Source: Chamaecyparis obtusa (Eukaryota > Streptophyta > Pinopsida > Cupressales > Cupressaceae). From it: a DNA stretch of 64,000 bases. The stretch is taken from assembly GCA_027943335.1 (NCBI GenBank), contig BSBK01001302.1, positions 2,057,501 to 2,121,500 of the forward strand. The letters are read 5' to 3'. Below the pieces are notes generated by a model. It ran no database searches. It was not told where the DNA came from and saw only the letters and a list, made by a program, of their open reading frames with translations. Of this stretch, positions 46,611 through 58,416 are shown one piece after another. Position 1 is the first letter of the stretch. Each line of letters starts with the position of its first letter. A program made the position numbers and the translations under genes.

Positions 46611-48746
46611 ACCCCCCTTAAGTGCAACTTCAGGGAATGTAATTAAGCTCACAAAGCTGTATGACAATGCATGATGGGTCCCAGCTATTAGGCCATGTTA
46701 GGTACCCATGTACAATATGAAAAAGCAATGAAATGCAGTCTCTCATGTAAAGTGGATAAAGAGGAAAAATATCATGGTAAAAACCCTCTCCCCAAAAGAG
46801 AAATGAAAAATAAACAAGATGCATCAATTGATTGAGTAATCAAGACCCCCCCCACCCCCCCATGATGAAAAATATCATGTATATACAATAAAGAAGTATG
46901 AGATGGACAAAACCCCATATGACAAAAAAGTCCCCCCATAAGAGAGAAGTAGTAGAAGAAGAAGAGAGACAATATATCCCCCCCTCAATGTATCTATGAT
47001 AGCTACTCTAGGATTAATGTAGAAGCTAGTCCATGAATGTTGAAAAATGTTCCTCGCCTTAGGAAGAAACAATATCCTAGGTGTAGATGAGATGTCTCCC
47101 CAATCTATAGGAAGAAACCTCAAGATGAATGGTGTCTCTGAAAACTGCTCAACTATCCTCATGTCAATACTGAAGGCTTCCCCTTCCAAAATTACTAAAA
47201 ATAACAAGTCGGGATCTAACAAGGATGGATGTAGAATATGTTCCAAAGAACCAAGTGTCTCCCCTAATGATAAAGAGACCTCCTACAAATGTTGTACATA
47301 AGGATCCACAATCACATCAACCTTGAAAGACTGATCATGTAAATAATGGACAAGAGGGTCAAAGTGTTCCCTTGCAACAACTAAATGAGAATCTTCCCCA
47401 TTAAAGAGAAGATGTATATCATCAATGATGTCTCCCATATCTACAATGTAGGACTCCAAAAATAAACCTGAAATGTTTGTCAAGTAGTCATCCCCTGATG
47501 TTGTAATTGGAAGATAAGGTGTACCCAACTATACTGAGTCACATGGACCTATCATTGTAGAAAAATATGCATGTGGAAGATGTTGATGTTGTGACCTTGT
47601 CCTTCAACTATCTAAAGGATTCCCCACAAGTGAACCTACTGAATCAAGTTTTTTTCTAACCCAATGAGGTTTAGTGGAAGAAGATTAAGGAGTATCCTCA
47701 ACCTTAATTTTACCAAGAAAATATGTAATCCTGCATGTCGGGGTTGAGGTAGATAAACCATATGAATCACTATCACTTGTGTAACTATAAGTTTTCACAA
47801 TGTCTAAAGTATGGAGAGGAGTAGAGGATAAGATAGGTGAACTTTCCTCAAAGTGAACATTCCTCACTATGAGGCTCTCATGAGTCTCAGGAGCCACAAG
47901 TCTATATGCCTAAAACACCTTCTTCATATCGAGTGAATGTATAGGGCCTTGGTGGTGGTGCCTTTCATTTATGTGAAGATATGTGTTCCCATGTTGGACA
48001 ACTAAATATTCTAAAGTGTTTCACAACTATTTTTCTTCTACACTGTGCCTCAAAAGGAGTCATTCAATCTATGGCATCATGAGGAGATCTATTTTAGGAT
48101 GTGACTGGCACAACTTATAGCTTCTACTGCAAGTTATGGATCAAGAGACTTGGCTTCAATCATGAAAATTTCCATTGTCTTAAGAGTTCTAATCTTCATT
48201 TCTATAACTCTTGTCTTTCTTGGACTAAATGCAAGTAGATTCTGAAGATCAATACCCTCAAGTTCATAGAAGTCTCTAAGTCTTGAATTCACATATCCTC
48301 TTTCATTGTCTATACAAAGAATTTTGATGTATTTACTTGATTTCTTCTTAACATGACACTTGAAGGTTAGAAACTTATCAAATACTTTATTCTTGTGACT
48401 AAGAAGGTATACCCACATGTATCATGAAAATTCATCAATGAAGGTGATGACATAGCGACTCTTGTTGACTGATGTCACTGGAAAGGGGCTTGCTAGAACA
48501 TTGTGAACCAACTCAAGAAAAATTGATGTTCTCCAAGACTTCCCTTTTTCAAACTTATCTTCTACATGCATATCCATTATGAAAGTTGAACATTCATCCT
48601 TAGAAAAGTTGATTGTGGGGATGCCTTTGACCATATGTTTTGAGCTAAGTTGTTGAAGATAGCGGAATTCATGATGTCCATACCACTCATGCCATAATTT
48701 ACTTTGTGATTGTGTATGTGTTAACAAGGTGTAGGAGAAAAAAACA
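46611..48746 (-). pseudogene. Rearranged Copia internal region (integrase kept, RT replaced)
   Basis: Minus-strand translation from 48727 to 47685 matches the integrase zone of the younger Copia at 59780-60960, for example KLWHEWYGHHEFRYLQQLSS, GKSWRTSIFLELVHN and VFDKFLTFKCHVKKKSSK. Many active residues are lost (IDNERGY for TDNGREY). Homology stops after RTRSQHQHLPHAY near 47570. Instead of RT and RNase H there is a ~570-base coding-like stretch (47565-46990) with no recognised family, then 3' non-coding sequence like 63480-63740. The 5' part of the copy is cut off by the insertion at 48747. Confidence 0.75.
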
Positions 48747-50358
48747 TGGTCACCAAAATGTAGATGAACAAAGAGTGCTCTCCTAAGAAGAATGAATGTG
48801 ATGTAATAATATGATGAGGAAGGGAATATAAGATATACTTCTTAGCCCCAAATTCCCAAAGGAAGATCCAAATTGATTACCCACAAGAGGATTGTCAATA
48901 CATAGAAGAATCAATCGATGAAGAATGTGAAGAAAGAGGATAACCTTATATTTTGTTATGGTAAGTGTGTGTTAGAATCTTAATTGAATTGGAAACAAAT
49001 ACTAACCTCAAGTATGATAGATCTAGAAAATGCTATTTTCTGATGTCTGTGTACAATTTTTGGAAATTCTACAACCAGATCTAGGCTGGAAATGCAAAAA
49101 TAGAGAAAACCCATAAACCTTTTGTCTTTCAGAGCAAGGTCATCCTTGACCTCAGGGTTGGGGTAAGGTCTTACCATGGGGTACAATCTTACCCCAAAAA
49201 GTCATCCTTGACTTGAACTATTTTGACGTAAATTTTGTTCAGGGATCTTGGAAGTTCGTCGAAAAGGGTACTCAGATCTACACTAATATTTGTTGTCCCA
49301 AACCTAGATCTGCAAGAAAAAGGGTTTTTTTTTTGGATAAGGGTTTTTCCTTGGTCAAACCCTAGTTTGGAATCAACCCTGAAATGTAATTCAAATTGTA
49401 ATATATAAACAAAGTAAATAGAACTATTCACCTTGCTTATGTTGAAATCCTTGTGGAGGATTCGAATCCTTGAATCCACAAGTATGGATGCTCCAAATGA
49501 ATGTAGAGTTGAATATAGGATGTCTCAAATAAATTGCATTAGATATTCAACACTAATCTTGAGTGGATCTTGGAATAGGAAGAAGCTTGGATGAATGTAG
49601 ATGGAGAAATCTTCAACAAGAGGGCTCCAAAGAGTTTGAATCCTTCAATGGCTATCAATGGATCTCCTTGATGAATTGGATCTTGAATTCTTGAATGCTT
49701 GAGGATGGATGAATTCTTGAATGCTTTTCTTCTCCTTCTTTCTTTCTTTATGATTGCTTGATCACTTGATTTCACTTATGCTTGAATTCAATGGTGTGTG
49801 GATGCTTGATCATGAAAATAGATTTTTCCAAATGAAAGAGGAAGTATTCCTTTTATACTAGTCTAGGGCACAAAATTCTAGAGAGGCCGACATAGGAGAA
49901 TTAAACTCCAATTAAGCCTTAACCCCTAGAAATGGACCTAGATTAAATACAATTTAAGAGTTTACCATTTTGAAATCTGAAACAACCAACCCGGAAGCGG
50001 GAAATAAAACTTTTCAAAGCCTGACATCTCAAAACCTCTAGAATCTAAAATTTGGATGTAGGGTCAAGGTCAAGGTTGACTCTGACCTAGGTCAAAGTCA
50101 AGGTCATCCTTGACCTAGGTCAAAGTCAAGTTTGACCTTGACCCAGAAGGTCATCCTTGACCTTGAAGTCAAAGATCTTAGTTTCTCAGGATAGAGTGCC
50201 AGAAAGAGGTTGGAAATAGGTGCAGAGAGAAGTAGAATAGGGGAAAAAGATAAATCTAGTCAAAGACCCACTTAGAGGTGCTTGACATGACCCTAGACCA
50301 CTTACTCTGAGGGATAAACCGGTCCTAAATGGAAGTGCTTCCATTTTTTGATGATACA
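48747..50358 (-). repeat. 3' LTR (about 1.6 kb) of the gag-only element
   Basis: Starts TGGTCACC and ends GATGATACA on the plus strand. The next bases, TTTAGCCCCCACTTT (50359-50373), are the complement of a polypurine tract, which supports this boundary. The left boundary is set where similarity to the other LTR and to Copia meet. A TATA box (TATAAAAGG on the minus strand) is at 49849-49857. Confidence 0.7.
50063..50172 (-). promoter_or_regulatory. Dense W-box cluster in the U3 part of the LTR
   Basis: Within 110 bases the core TTGAC or its complement GTCAA occurs 12 times, partly as tandem units of GACCTAGGTCAAAGTCAAG. On the minus strand the cluster lies about 200-320 bases upstream of the TATA box. 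TTGAC(C/T) is the binding core of WRKY factors, so a wound- or defence-induced LTR promoter is a reasonable inference. Confidence 0.6.
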
Positions 50359-50373
50359 TTTAGCCCCCACTTT

Positions 50374-51509
50374 AGCAAGAGAATGGACTTGATGCAAACT
50401 CTTGGTAAAAGAGATCATAATGAAAAAAAAGATAATCTTATTGAAATCAAAGGGATAAAGAATCCTCAAGCCTCCAGCGACTCAAATATTCATCAACTCC
50501 AAGATCACAATAAGAGAGACATCTCTAGAAAAGAGAGAGAAAGAGAGAGAATGTGATTATCTCGCCCAATGAGAACTTATGTCTCACTGTGAACCACACA
50601 AGGAAACAATGCTACTGGAAAGATGGAATTGAACCACCTAGTGAATGTGGCTAATCACTAGTCAACCCATCAAAGATTCACCCCTAGGAATATTCTATTC
50701 CACAAGAGTAAAACTAAAAGCAAAAGAGATCTAGTCTTCAGGACACCTTTGATCTTAAGACATCAAAATTTTGAAACTGGAGGGATCAAGAGATCCTATA
50801 AATGAAAATCCATGCTTTAAGGATTAGTCACTAATCCATAAAGAGAGAAAAGTACCTTGAAAAATATATGTATATTGAAAGTGTGTGTGTGCAATAGGTG
50901 AGAAGAGCGTATGCCCCCATGTTAAATTCATTGCTAACACTTTAACAGGAGCAATGGCTTTTACATAAACATAAACAACTCCACTGATTACATTTCCACT
51001 ATGAGTTTCCCCCAAACAAAGACAAATCAAGGGAAATACCACATAAACATACATAGAACACAGAAGGGATCTACCTATTGTGGGATCAGTATGATCATAA
51101 GATAATATATATATGATATTATTGCAAATGAATTGACATCATTCCCCAAGGAAAGTAGAACTATAATCACAATGGAGAAGGAACACAAAAGAGCTGTGAA
51201 GAAGAATCTTTTTGGACCATGACATGGAGACCAAAAAGAATCAGTGCTACCAAGTCACAAATCCAAGTAGATTATACAAGGAAACATTTAAGAACACTAG
51301 CACAAGTACAACATAACATGAAACAACATATAGAAGAGTAAAGATACATATAGAAGAATAGTACAACAGGTTCGATTCTTTATCACCTTGCACTAACAAG
51401 ATAACAAGGGTCATATAAAAGAATCTAACAAACATTTAGCAAACACATTATAGGAGAAGAACAATACATCAGAAAAATACATGAAAAACTACCATGTAGG
51501 ACTAGCCAA
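50374..51509 (-). other. Non-coding 3' part of the gag-only element
   Basis: No conserved motif on either strand. Short purine repeats (GAGAGAAAGAGAGAGA near 50535) and a short AT repeat near 51100 are present. An autonomous element would have RT and integrase before this point; nothing comparable is visible. Confidence 0.45.
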
Positions 51510-52440
51510 TCAAGCGCACCACCTACTCTCCCCATCTTGTTCTATATCATTTAAGGAAGGTGGGTAACTTGCAAGAGGGACTATATCCAACACCATAGGA
51601 ATAATAGCCAATTCCAAACAAGGATCCTCTTGAGAATCATAATGTTTGATACTAGGTGCAAGTGATAATTGTGATGAAAGCATATTAGGTAAATCAATGT
51701 CAATGTCAATAGTCTCATAGTCATCATTAACATCATTAGTATCATCAAGACTATCTTCTTCATCTAGATTAATCAAAATAGGATCTAAGATATGAATAGA
51801 ATAATCATAATCTTTCATCTTAACATCATTATTAGTAGTAACTTCTTCTAACACATCATCCATAGATTTATCAAAAGTACGTAAAGAACTTTGAATAACA
51901 GAATTACAGGCCTTAGCTTGAGCAAGATGCTTCTTTCAACATTCATTAGCAGATCAATTATGTTTTGTCTTGTTTGAAATATGTTGAGAACTAGGAGGAA
52001 CAACTACCAGATCCTTCATAGGTTCTATAGGAGGATTTGTAGGATTCTTAGTAGACTAAGAAGAAACACTAGGATCTTGATTAACAAAACTAGAAACCAT
52101 AGATAAAGGAGGTATGGAAGGTGTAGGAAAAAGACCATGATTAAGATCCATTGGTGGCATGCTTAAATCAATAATCTTGTGATGCTTATAGGCTTGATAT
52201 GAGCAAAAAATATTATCAGGTCAAGAAGGACATGAATTAGTTATTGAAGGCCAATAGAAGTCAAGTGTAGCACAATCCCTGGGCCTAGAAGGTTGATATA
52301 AACTATGGTAAATCATCTTCACTTCTTCATCATGAATGAATTTAAGACACTTATGGATAGGAGAAGCAACAACATGCATGGCCTTCAACCAAGGCAAACC
52401 AAGCTTAACTTGAAATTAATCATAAGTAGGAACAACAACA
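51510..52440 (-). pseudogene. Acidic C-terminal region and post-protease segment
   Basis: Continues the gag frame leftwards. LGLPWLKAMHVVASPIH near 52420-52360 is typical of the stretch after a Tat-type protease. A Pro/Ser-rich part with several stops follows, then an open acidic frame at 51863-51510 rich in Asp (LDEEDSLDDTNDVNDDYE). Function of the acidic tail is unknown. Confidence 0.5.
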
Positions 52441-54643
52441 AAGATAGTGTTCACAATTTTACCACAAAGTTCAACCGAAAAGTCAATAGAACTAAATGAT
52501 GGATAAAGAAAAAAATTAAAATTTTGAATCCATACATCAGATGTATCATAATAATCATGTTGCAAGTTTTTCATAAAAATATGTTCTTCAGTAATAACAT
52601 TGACTAAAGATGTTGGATCAACCAGACAACCTAGCGTAGGTATCTTAGAAATCCTAGCATAAATGTAAAGGGGACCATAAAGAGCTTTAATAGTCTCAAA
52701 ATCATCAAAGGTAATCAAAAGTTCTTGAGGTCTCTTATTCTTAGGTTGTCTTTGAGGTTTAGGTTGAAATTTTAGTTTAGGCTTCGATTTTGGTTTAGGT
52801 TGAGGTGGAACTTGAATTTGAGTTTGAGGTTGAGACAAAATAATATGCTCCACATGGTTAACAATGTGATTAAGATCATCCATCTTTGAATCATAAACAA
52901 TATCCATAGAAGATGGCTGAGAAATGGTATTAGTATCATGTGTAGGCAAAGGATTCATATAGATTTGAAGATTTTGATTAGGAGGAGAGCCAGACTTGTT
53001 CCCACTACCATCAAAATTATCAATAGATAAAGCATTAGAATCAATTAAGTCTTGAACCTTATGTTTTAAAGAATAACACTTCTCAGTATCATGGCCATTT
53101 TGACAATGGTATTGACAAAAAGCTTTAGGATAAAAAGATTTAGACACTACCATAGTTGGTAAAAGAGGTCAAATAGGAGGTAAAGTAATCATATTAGCAA
53201 TTAACAATGTATTCATAATAGAATGTAAAGATTCAGAGAGAGGATTAAATGTACGATTCAAACAAAAAGTAGTGAATGTAGAAGTGGCATTGTGAGATGC
53301 AATGACAACTTGATCAACAACTGTAATCTCTTTTTTATTTATCTTGACATAGTTGTTGAGTTTTTGAAATTTGTTTGGATTAGGAGCAGCATCACTCTTA
53401 TCAACTAGAACAAGAGCCATTGTAGTGTTGCTCTCATATTGACTCACTTGTAATTGATAATGATGAAGTGCTACACAAAGTTGTTGAAAAGAGGTAAATT
53501 CAGTCAGCAGAATCTTATCTCTAATATCATTTTGTAAATTTGAAATAAACATGCATTGAATATCCATATCAGGAACAGGATAAGAAATTTGAGCATGCAA
53601 ATGCTTAAATCTACCAATGAATTTAGTCAATTTTTCCTTAGTGTTTTGTTTACAATCCATCAAATCAGTTAAGGACACTTGTAGACCAATGTTATTTTGA
53701 AATTGTTGAATAAAAGCATTAGCAAGTTTTGGAAGAGAGTTAATAGAATAAGGAGGCAAGGAACAATACCATTGTAGGCCTTGTCACAAAAAGTTCTAGC
53801 AAACAACTTGGCTAAAATCTTATGGTCATGAGCATAGTCACTACAAGGGATTTGAAATATTTTAACATGAGTAACAAGGTCTCCCTTACCATTGTAATGC
53901 TCAATATGAGGCATATTAGCTTGCTGAGGAACAAGAGTACGAATGATGTCTAGGGATAAAGGACTTCCCATGTCCCATGTAGGAATGCTAAACTTTTTTT
54001 GAGTCAAGGATGGAAGTTGTTGTTGTAAAGATGATAGATTTTGATCCAAACTGATGATTGTTGAATAATTAGAGGAAATAGGAGGCATAGAAACATTAGA
54101 AACACTAGGTAAAGTGTATGAAGCAGTAGGAATGGAAGACAAAACTGGAGGAACACTTGGAACCAAAGTTGGAAGAGGATTAGAAAAAGTAAAAGGAACA
54201 TTATGGTAAGAAGGTTGTGATGTAGGAAGGGACATAGGAGGAACACTCATAGGAAGAGAGGGAATTTTTGTAGTCACCAAAGGAGGGGTATAAGTAGGAA
54301 AACTAGGTAAGGGAATAGAAGAAGGTTCTACACTATTAACCAGAGGAATCAATCCTAAATCTAAAGGTTTAATATTTGAATGTGCAAGGTGAGTGATACC
54401 ACAAAGTAGATTAACACCTTGATCATTATCATGAAGAAATTTCTTAAGAGCCTCTATAGCTTGAATAGAATCTTGATTATGGTTTTCTTGGATAAGCCAA
54501 TTACCCATTTGATCAAGTTCAGTTGAAAGTTTTTGGACTTGTTCAGGAGGGACTCTTAAAGCATCATCCTCATCATGAGATGAGTGAGAAGAGTTTTTCT
54601 CCATAATAGGGTTGGAATCATGAATAATCAAATTGTCATCCAA
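52416..54643 (-). pseudogene. gag and protease-like region of the gag-only element
   Basis: The frame starts at an ATG at 54643. Order: acidic N-terminus, a Pro/Ser-rich region of about 120 residues, then the gag core (GKGDLVTHVKIFQIP, LPPYSINSLPKLANAFIQQF, TDLMDCKQNTKEKLTKFIGR). A zinc-binding segment CQYHCQNGHDTEKCYSLK of Tat-like pattern follows near 53115-53065. A one-base shift near 53795 breaks the gag core, and a TGA at about 53169 follows. The protease position reads CLVDPTSLVNVITEE, without the catalytic Asp-Gly/Ser-Gly form, so it looks inactive. It is Gln/Pro/Lys-rich between knuckle and protease. Confidence 0.75.
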
Positions 54644-54892
54644 GATCCTAAGGAAAGGAGAGGAGACTTCTTCTAACCAGAATATTATAGATAGGACTAG
54701 AGGTAGTCAAGCTCATATCCCAATGAAATAACTAAACTAGGAAAACACAAAGCATAAGCAAATGAATTTTTTTGTATTTTTATTTTATATGAGATGCAAA
54801 CACATAAAAGAAACCTAATACATGCAAGATCTAACACCATAAAAGAAAGAGTTGTCTATTGTGAGTTCACCAAAATGTAGGTGAACAAAACG

Positions 54893-56004
54893 TGGTCACC
54901 AAAATGCAGATCAACAAAGAGTGCTCTCCTAAGAAGAATGAATGTGATGTGATAATATGATGAGGATAGGAATATAAGATATACTTCTTAGCCCTAAATT
55001 CCCAAAGAAGGATCCAAATTGATTAACCACAAGAGGATGGTCAATACATAGATGAATCAATTGATCAAGAATATGAAGAAAGAGGATAAACTTATATTCT
55101 GTTATGGTAAGTGTGTACTGGAATATTAATTGAATTAAAAACAAATACTACCTCAAGTATGATAGATCTAGAAAATGCTATTTTCTAATGTGTGTGTATA
55201 GTTTCAGGAAATTCTGCAACCAGATCTGGGCTGGAAATGCAGAAATAGAGAAAACCTAGAAACCTTTTGTCCTTTAGAGAAAGGTCATCCTTGACCTCAG
55301 GGCCAGGATAAGATCTTACCCCGGGGTACAATCTTAACCCAAAAAGTCATCATTGACCTACATTGTTCCAACATAAATTTTGTTCACGAATCCCAGAAGT
55401 TCACCAAAAAGGGTACTTAGATCTCTACTGATATTCGTTGTCCCACACCTGGATCTGCAAGAAAAGGGGTTTTGTTTGTTGGATGAGGGGTTTGCCTTGG
55501 TCAAACCCCGATTTGGAATCAACCTTGAAATGTAATTGAAATTGAAATATATAAACAAAGTAAATGGAACTATTCACCTTGCTTATGTTGAAGTCCTTGT
55601 GGAGGATTTGAATCCTTGAATCCACAAGTATGGATGCTCCAAATGAATGTAGAGTTAAATATAGGATGTCTCAAATCAATTGCATTAGATCTTCAACACC
55701 AATCTTGAGTGGATCTTGGAATAGGAAGAATCTTGGATGAATGTAGATGGAGAAATCTTCAACAAGAGGGCTCCAAAGAGATTGAATCCTTCAATGGCTA
55801 TCAATGGATCTCCTTGATGAATTGGATCTTGAATGCTTGAATGCTTCAGGATGAATGAATTCTTGAATGCTTTCCTTCTCCTTCTTACTTTCTTGATGAT
55901 TTCTTGATCACTTGATTGCACTTATGCTTGAATTCAATGGTGTGTGGATGCTTGATCATGAAAATGGATTGTTCCAAATGAAAAAGGCTTCCTTTTATAC
56001 TAGT
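54893..56004 (-). repeat. 5' LTR, inner part, of the gag-only element
   Basis: Aligns with 48747-49862 through TATA (minus-strand TATAAAAGG at 55991-55999). The outer U3 part, which should hold the W-box cluster, is separated by the Copia insertion and lies outside the window. Just inside, at 54862-54890, the LTR edge phrase TTCACCAAAATGTAGGTGAAC is repeated once more. Confidence 0.8.
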
Positions 56005-56503
56005 TGTTGGTGTAATTAAGTATTTACTAATTACACTTTACTTAAGTTTACTTAGGATAATGCATTTGCATAGTAAGTTGTGATTGAGACACCTAGAAGT
56101 TTGCATTTCATTTTAGCACATGGTTAGGAGAATCTCCACTTTAGGTGGTCATAGTTGTCTTCTCATACCTCTTTCTATGTGAGATCCACCTTTAGTGCAC
56201 TTATCACATTATCATCCTCTCATTGTTGCACATAATTTCATGTACAATGGAGGATGATCCACCTTTGGTGGACATGTGATTCCACCATGTCTAGTTGTGA
56301 TCTTATCACTTGCATATCTTCTAGATTTCTTGCATTGCCTTTATATTGAGGCATTTCTACATTGTATGTAATCAATCTATTATCCATCATTTGATCATTA
56401 TTGAAATCTTCATTTGATCATATTGTCTTGTCTCTCTTGTTTGTGCTATCTCTTGAGCTTCTAGATCTTGGTTTATACTATTTGCCTTAAGAAAATTCTT
56501 ACA
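56005..56503 (+). repeat. 5' LTR (499 bp) of the younger Copia element
   Basis: TGTTGGTGTAATTAAG ... AAATTCTTACA, immediately followed by the primer site. The same LTR start recurs at 63749. The five bases before it (CTAGT) are the candidate target duplication; the right-hand copy is outside the window. Confidence 0.95.
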
Positions 56504-56516
56504 TGGTATCAGAGCC
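56504..56516 (+). other. Primer-binding site of the younger Copia
   Basis: TGGTATCAGAGCC directly abuts the LTR, complementary to initiator tRNA-Met, the usual choice for plant Copia elements. Confidence 0.95.
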
Positions 56517-58416
56517 AAAGGAGTCTTCATTACATAGTCATTGGAGAGCGTTTGCTTGCTTCAACTTTTGGAGGGCCACGAACCAAATTTGAGATCAGCA
56601 TTTTGTGGGAGTGTTTTGAGCAAGATTGGACCTCACCATTGCATCCAGGTGGTTGTTTGCATAAATTTTGACTATAAATTTGCCTATATTAGGCAAAAGT
56701 CAAATCTGAGGCAAAATTTTTTTTGCAAATCGGACCTCTAAAGCCCGATCTGCAAAATTAGGTAATTATTTTACCAATTTTATTTGAGATCTGAATTTAT
56801 ATATTTTATTTCCATCAATCTATTCTAGATCTACAATATTTATTAATTTTCAGATCTTAACAATTATTCTGTCATTTTGGAATATTTTTATTTCTGTAAA
56901 AAATTTGTATACGAGCTGGTATGTGCCCTATTGAATTGTCAAAATATTTGAAGGCATTTTATGAAATAGGGGTGACATCACCATCTACATAAGGCACCTG
57001 AAGGCTAGCAGTGTGCCTAGCCTGGCCTTCTTCTCTATTTCAATTTGCGGGCCTTTGCATTTAGAAAGGGTTCTAAACCCCTATCACAGGTGATGTGGGA
57101 TTAAAATCCCACATACCCGCCTGATCCCTTCTCCGGCGGTAGCTTCCTCCACCACAGAAAAACCAAGCATGTCTCCTCCACTCCTCCCACACTACCCTTG
57201 GCTCCATCTCCCACCACCATGCGGGAAACACCTCCCGCTTAGTTCTAAACGGTGCCACCAGACCTCCGCTCGGTGTCCTGCACTCCTCCTACTACACGGC
57301 CTCCGCCCATGTCCTCTGCTCAGGTCCTCCACCCCGGCCACAGCAGCTACATTAGCGACTGTGAGTTTCCTTAGCATGACTCACCCACTTCTCACCACTC
57401 CACTCATGGGGAAGACCTCCGCTCGGCCACGCGGGCAGAACTGCCAGCAGTGCCGCGGGCTCAAACCCCCGCACCAACCGAAACTCAACACGTGGTGGAA
57501 TGGATCAAATGGTATTTTTATTAAAAGAAATATTCATTTTTGAAAATTTCACTGTCTTAAATTTGATGGCCATTTGGCCATCATCAAGGGGGTTTTTTTT
57601 TGCATTGTGTTGACGGTTTGTAGGACATCAAATTTAACATTGTGCTCGCATTAGTAATTCATGAGGCTAAAATTGACGGCCATTTGACCATCAAAATTGG
57701 GTGATTTTGCACTATAGTGACGGTCATTGGAACATCAAATTTAAGATCGTCAGATAGGTGATGTCAGCATATTTCAAAATTTCCAGCACTCACTATTTGT
57801 AGTTTGGATTTGGGAGTCCGACTTTGGGAGGCCATAACTTGGTCATACGGACTCCAAATTAAGTGCAATTTGTTTTGATTTTGGCTAAAATTTTTTGAAC
57901 TTTTCAGTGGTGCTATTCTTTTTTGGTTTTGGATCATGGATTTTGCAGAAATTGTAGTTTTTGGAGACTGTACCTATTTGATCCCTTTTTTTGCAACTTC
58001 AGAGGCTTCGTACGGGCTCATACAGACACATTATCAGGTGAAATTTTTTTTGACAGTGCATAATTTTTTGTCTACTTTCCAGATCTGATATTAGTTTGGA
58101 TAAATTCTAAGTGGACATAGTACTTTCAGAAAGTGGTCTATTTTGGCCTATTGTAGCACTTGTAATTGATCAGATCCTTAAGCGATCTGCTGTCCTATTT
58201 TCTTGAGTCTGTTGTAGCTTCATATTTGTAGTTGTAAACATCAAAATCAAAATTCCACTTTGATCAATTTTGTCAAGTGGCAATTGTACACGCACTAGTT
58301 ATAAAGTGCCAAAATCATCATTTTGGGGGGGGGTGGGGGTTCTTTGATTGAGTGAATTGGGGGCGTGTCTTGTGTGTTGGTGTCTCTCTTTCTTGTGCTC
58401 TTTTCATTTCTGCATC
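56517..58416 (+). other. Long 1.9-kb leader of the younger Copia, with a CG-rich patch
   Basis: No gag motif before 58417. From about 57060 to 57500 the sequence turns GC- and CG-rich (TCCGGCGGTAGC, GCCACGCGGGC), unlike the rest of the window, and opens Pro/Ser/Arg-rich frames on both strands (57169-57543 plus; 57073-57258 and 57192-57377 minus). A two-unit repeat of about 114 bases follows (57553 and 57667, GGCCATTTGRCCATC). Two G runs at 58325-58338 precede gag. Confidence 0.55.

Larger units (their letters stand above)
48747..56004 (-). mobile_element. Gag/protease-only LTR element (non-autonomous gypsy type)
   Basis: LTR copies are 48747-50358 and 54893-56004; the second continues beyond the Copia insertion at 56005 and so past the window. 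The 4.5-kb interior codes, on the minus strand, for gag with a Tat-like zinc knuckle and a protease-like segment only. No RT, RNase H or integrase motif was found. This matches the idea of terminal-repeat elements with gag that move using enzymes of a relative. It is inserted in the old Copia copy. Confidence 0.75.

Noticed and set aside
57169..57543. 124-codon plus frame in the Copia leader as a gene
   Set aside because: Open frames occur on both strands because of GC-rich composition; no domain recognised.
58322..58340. G runs before Copia gag as a G-quadruplex
   Set aside because: Only two G runs (nine and five), not the four tracts expected; could also be a sequencing-prone homopolymer.
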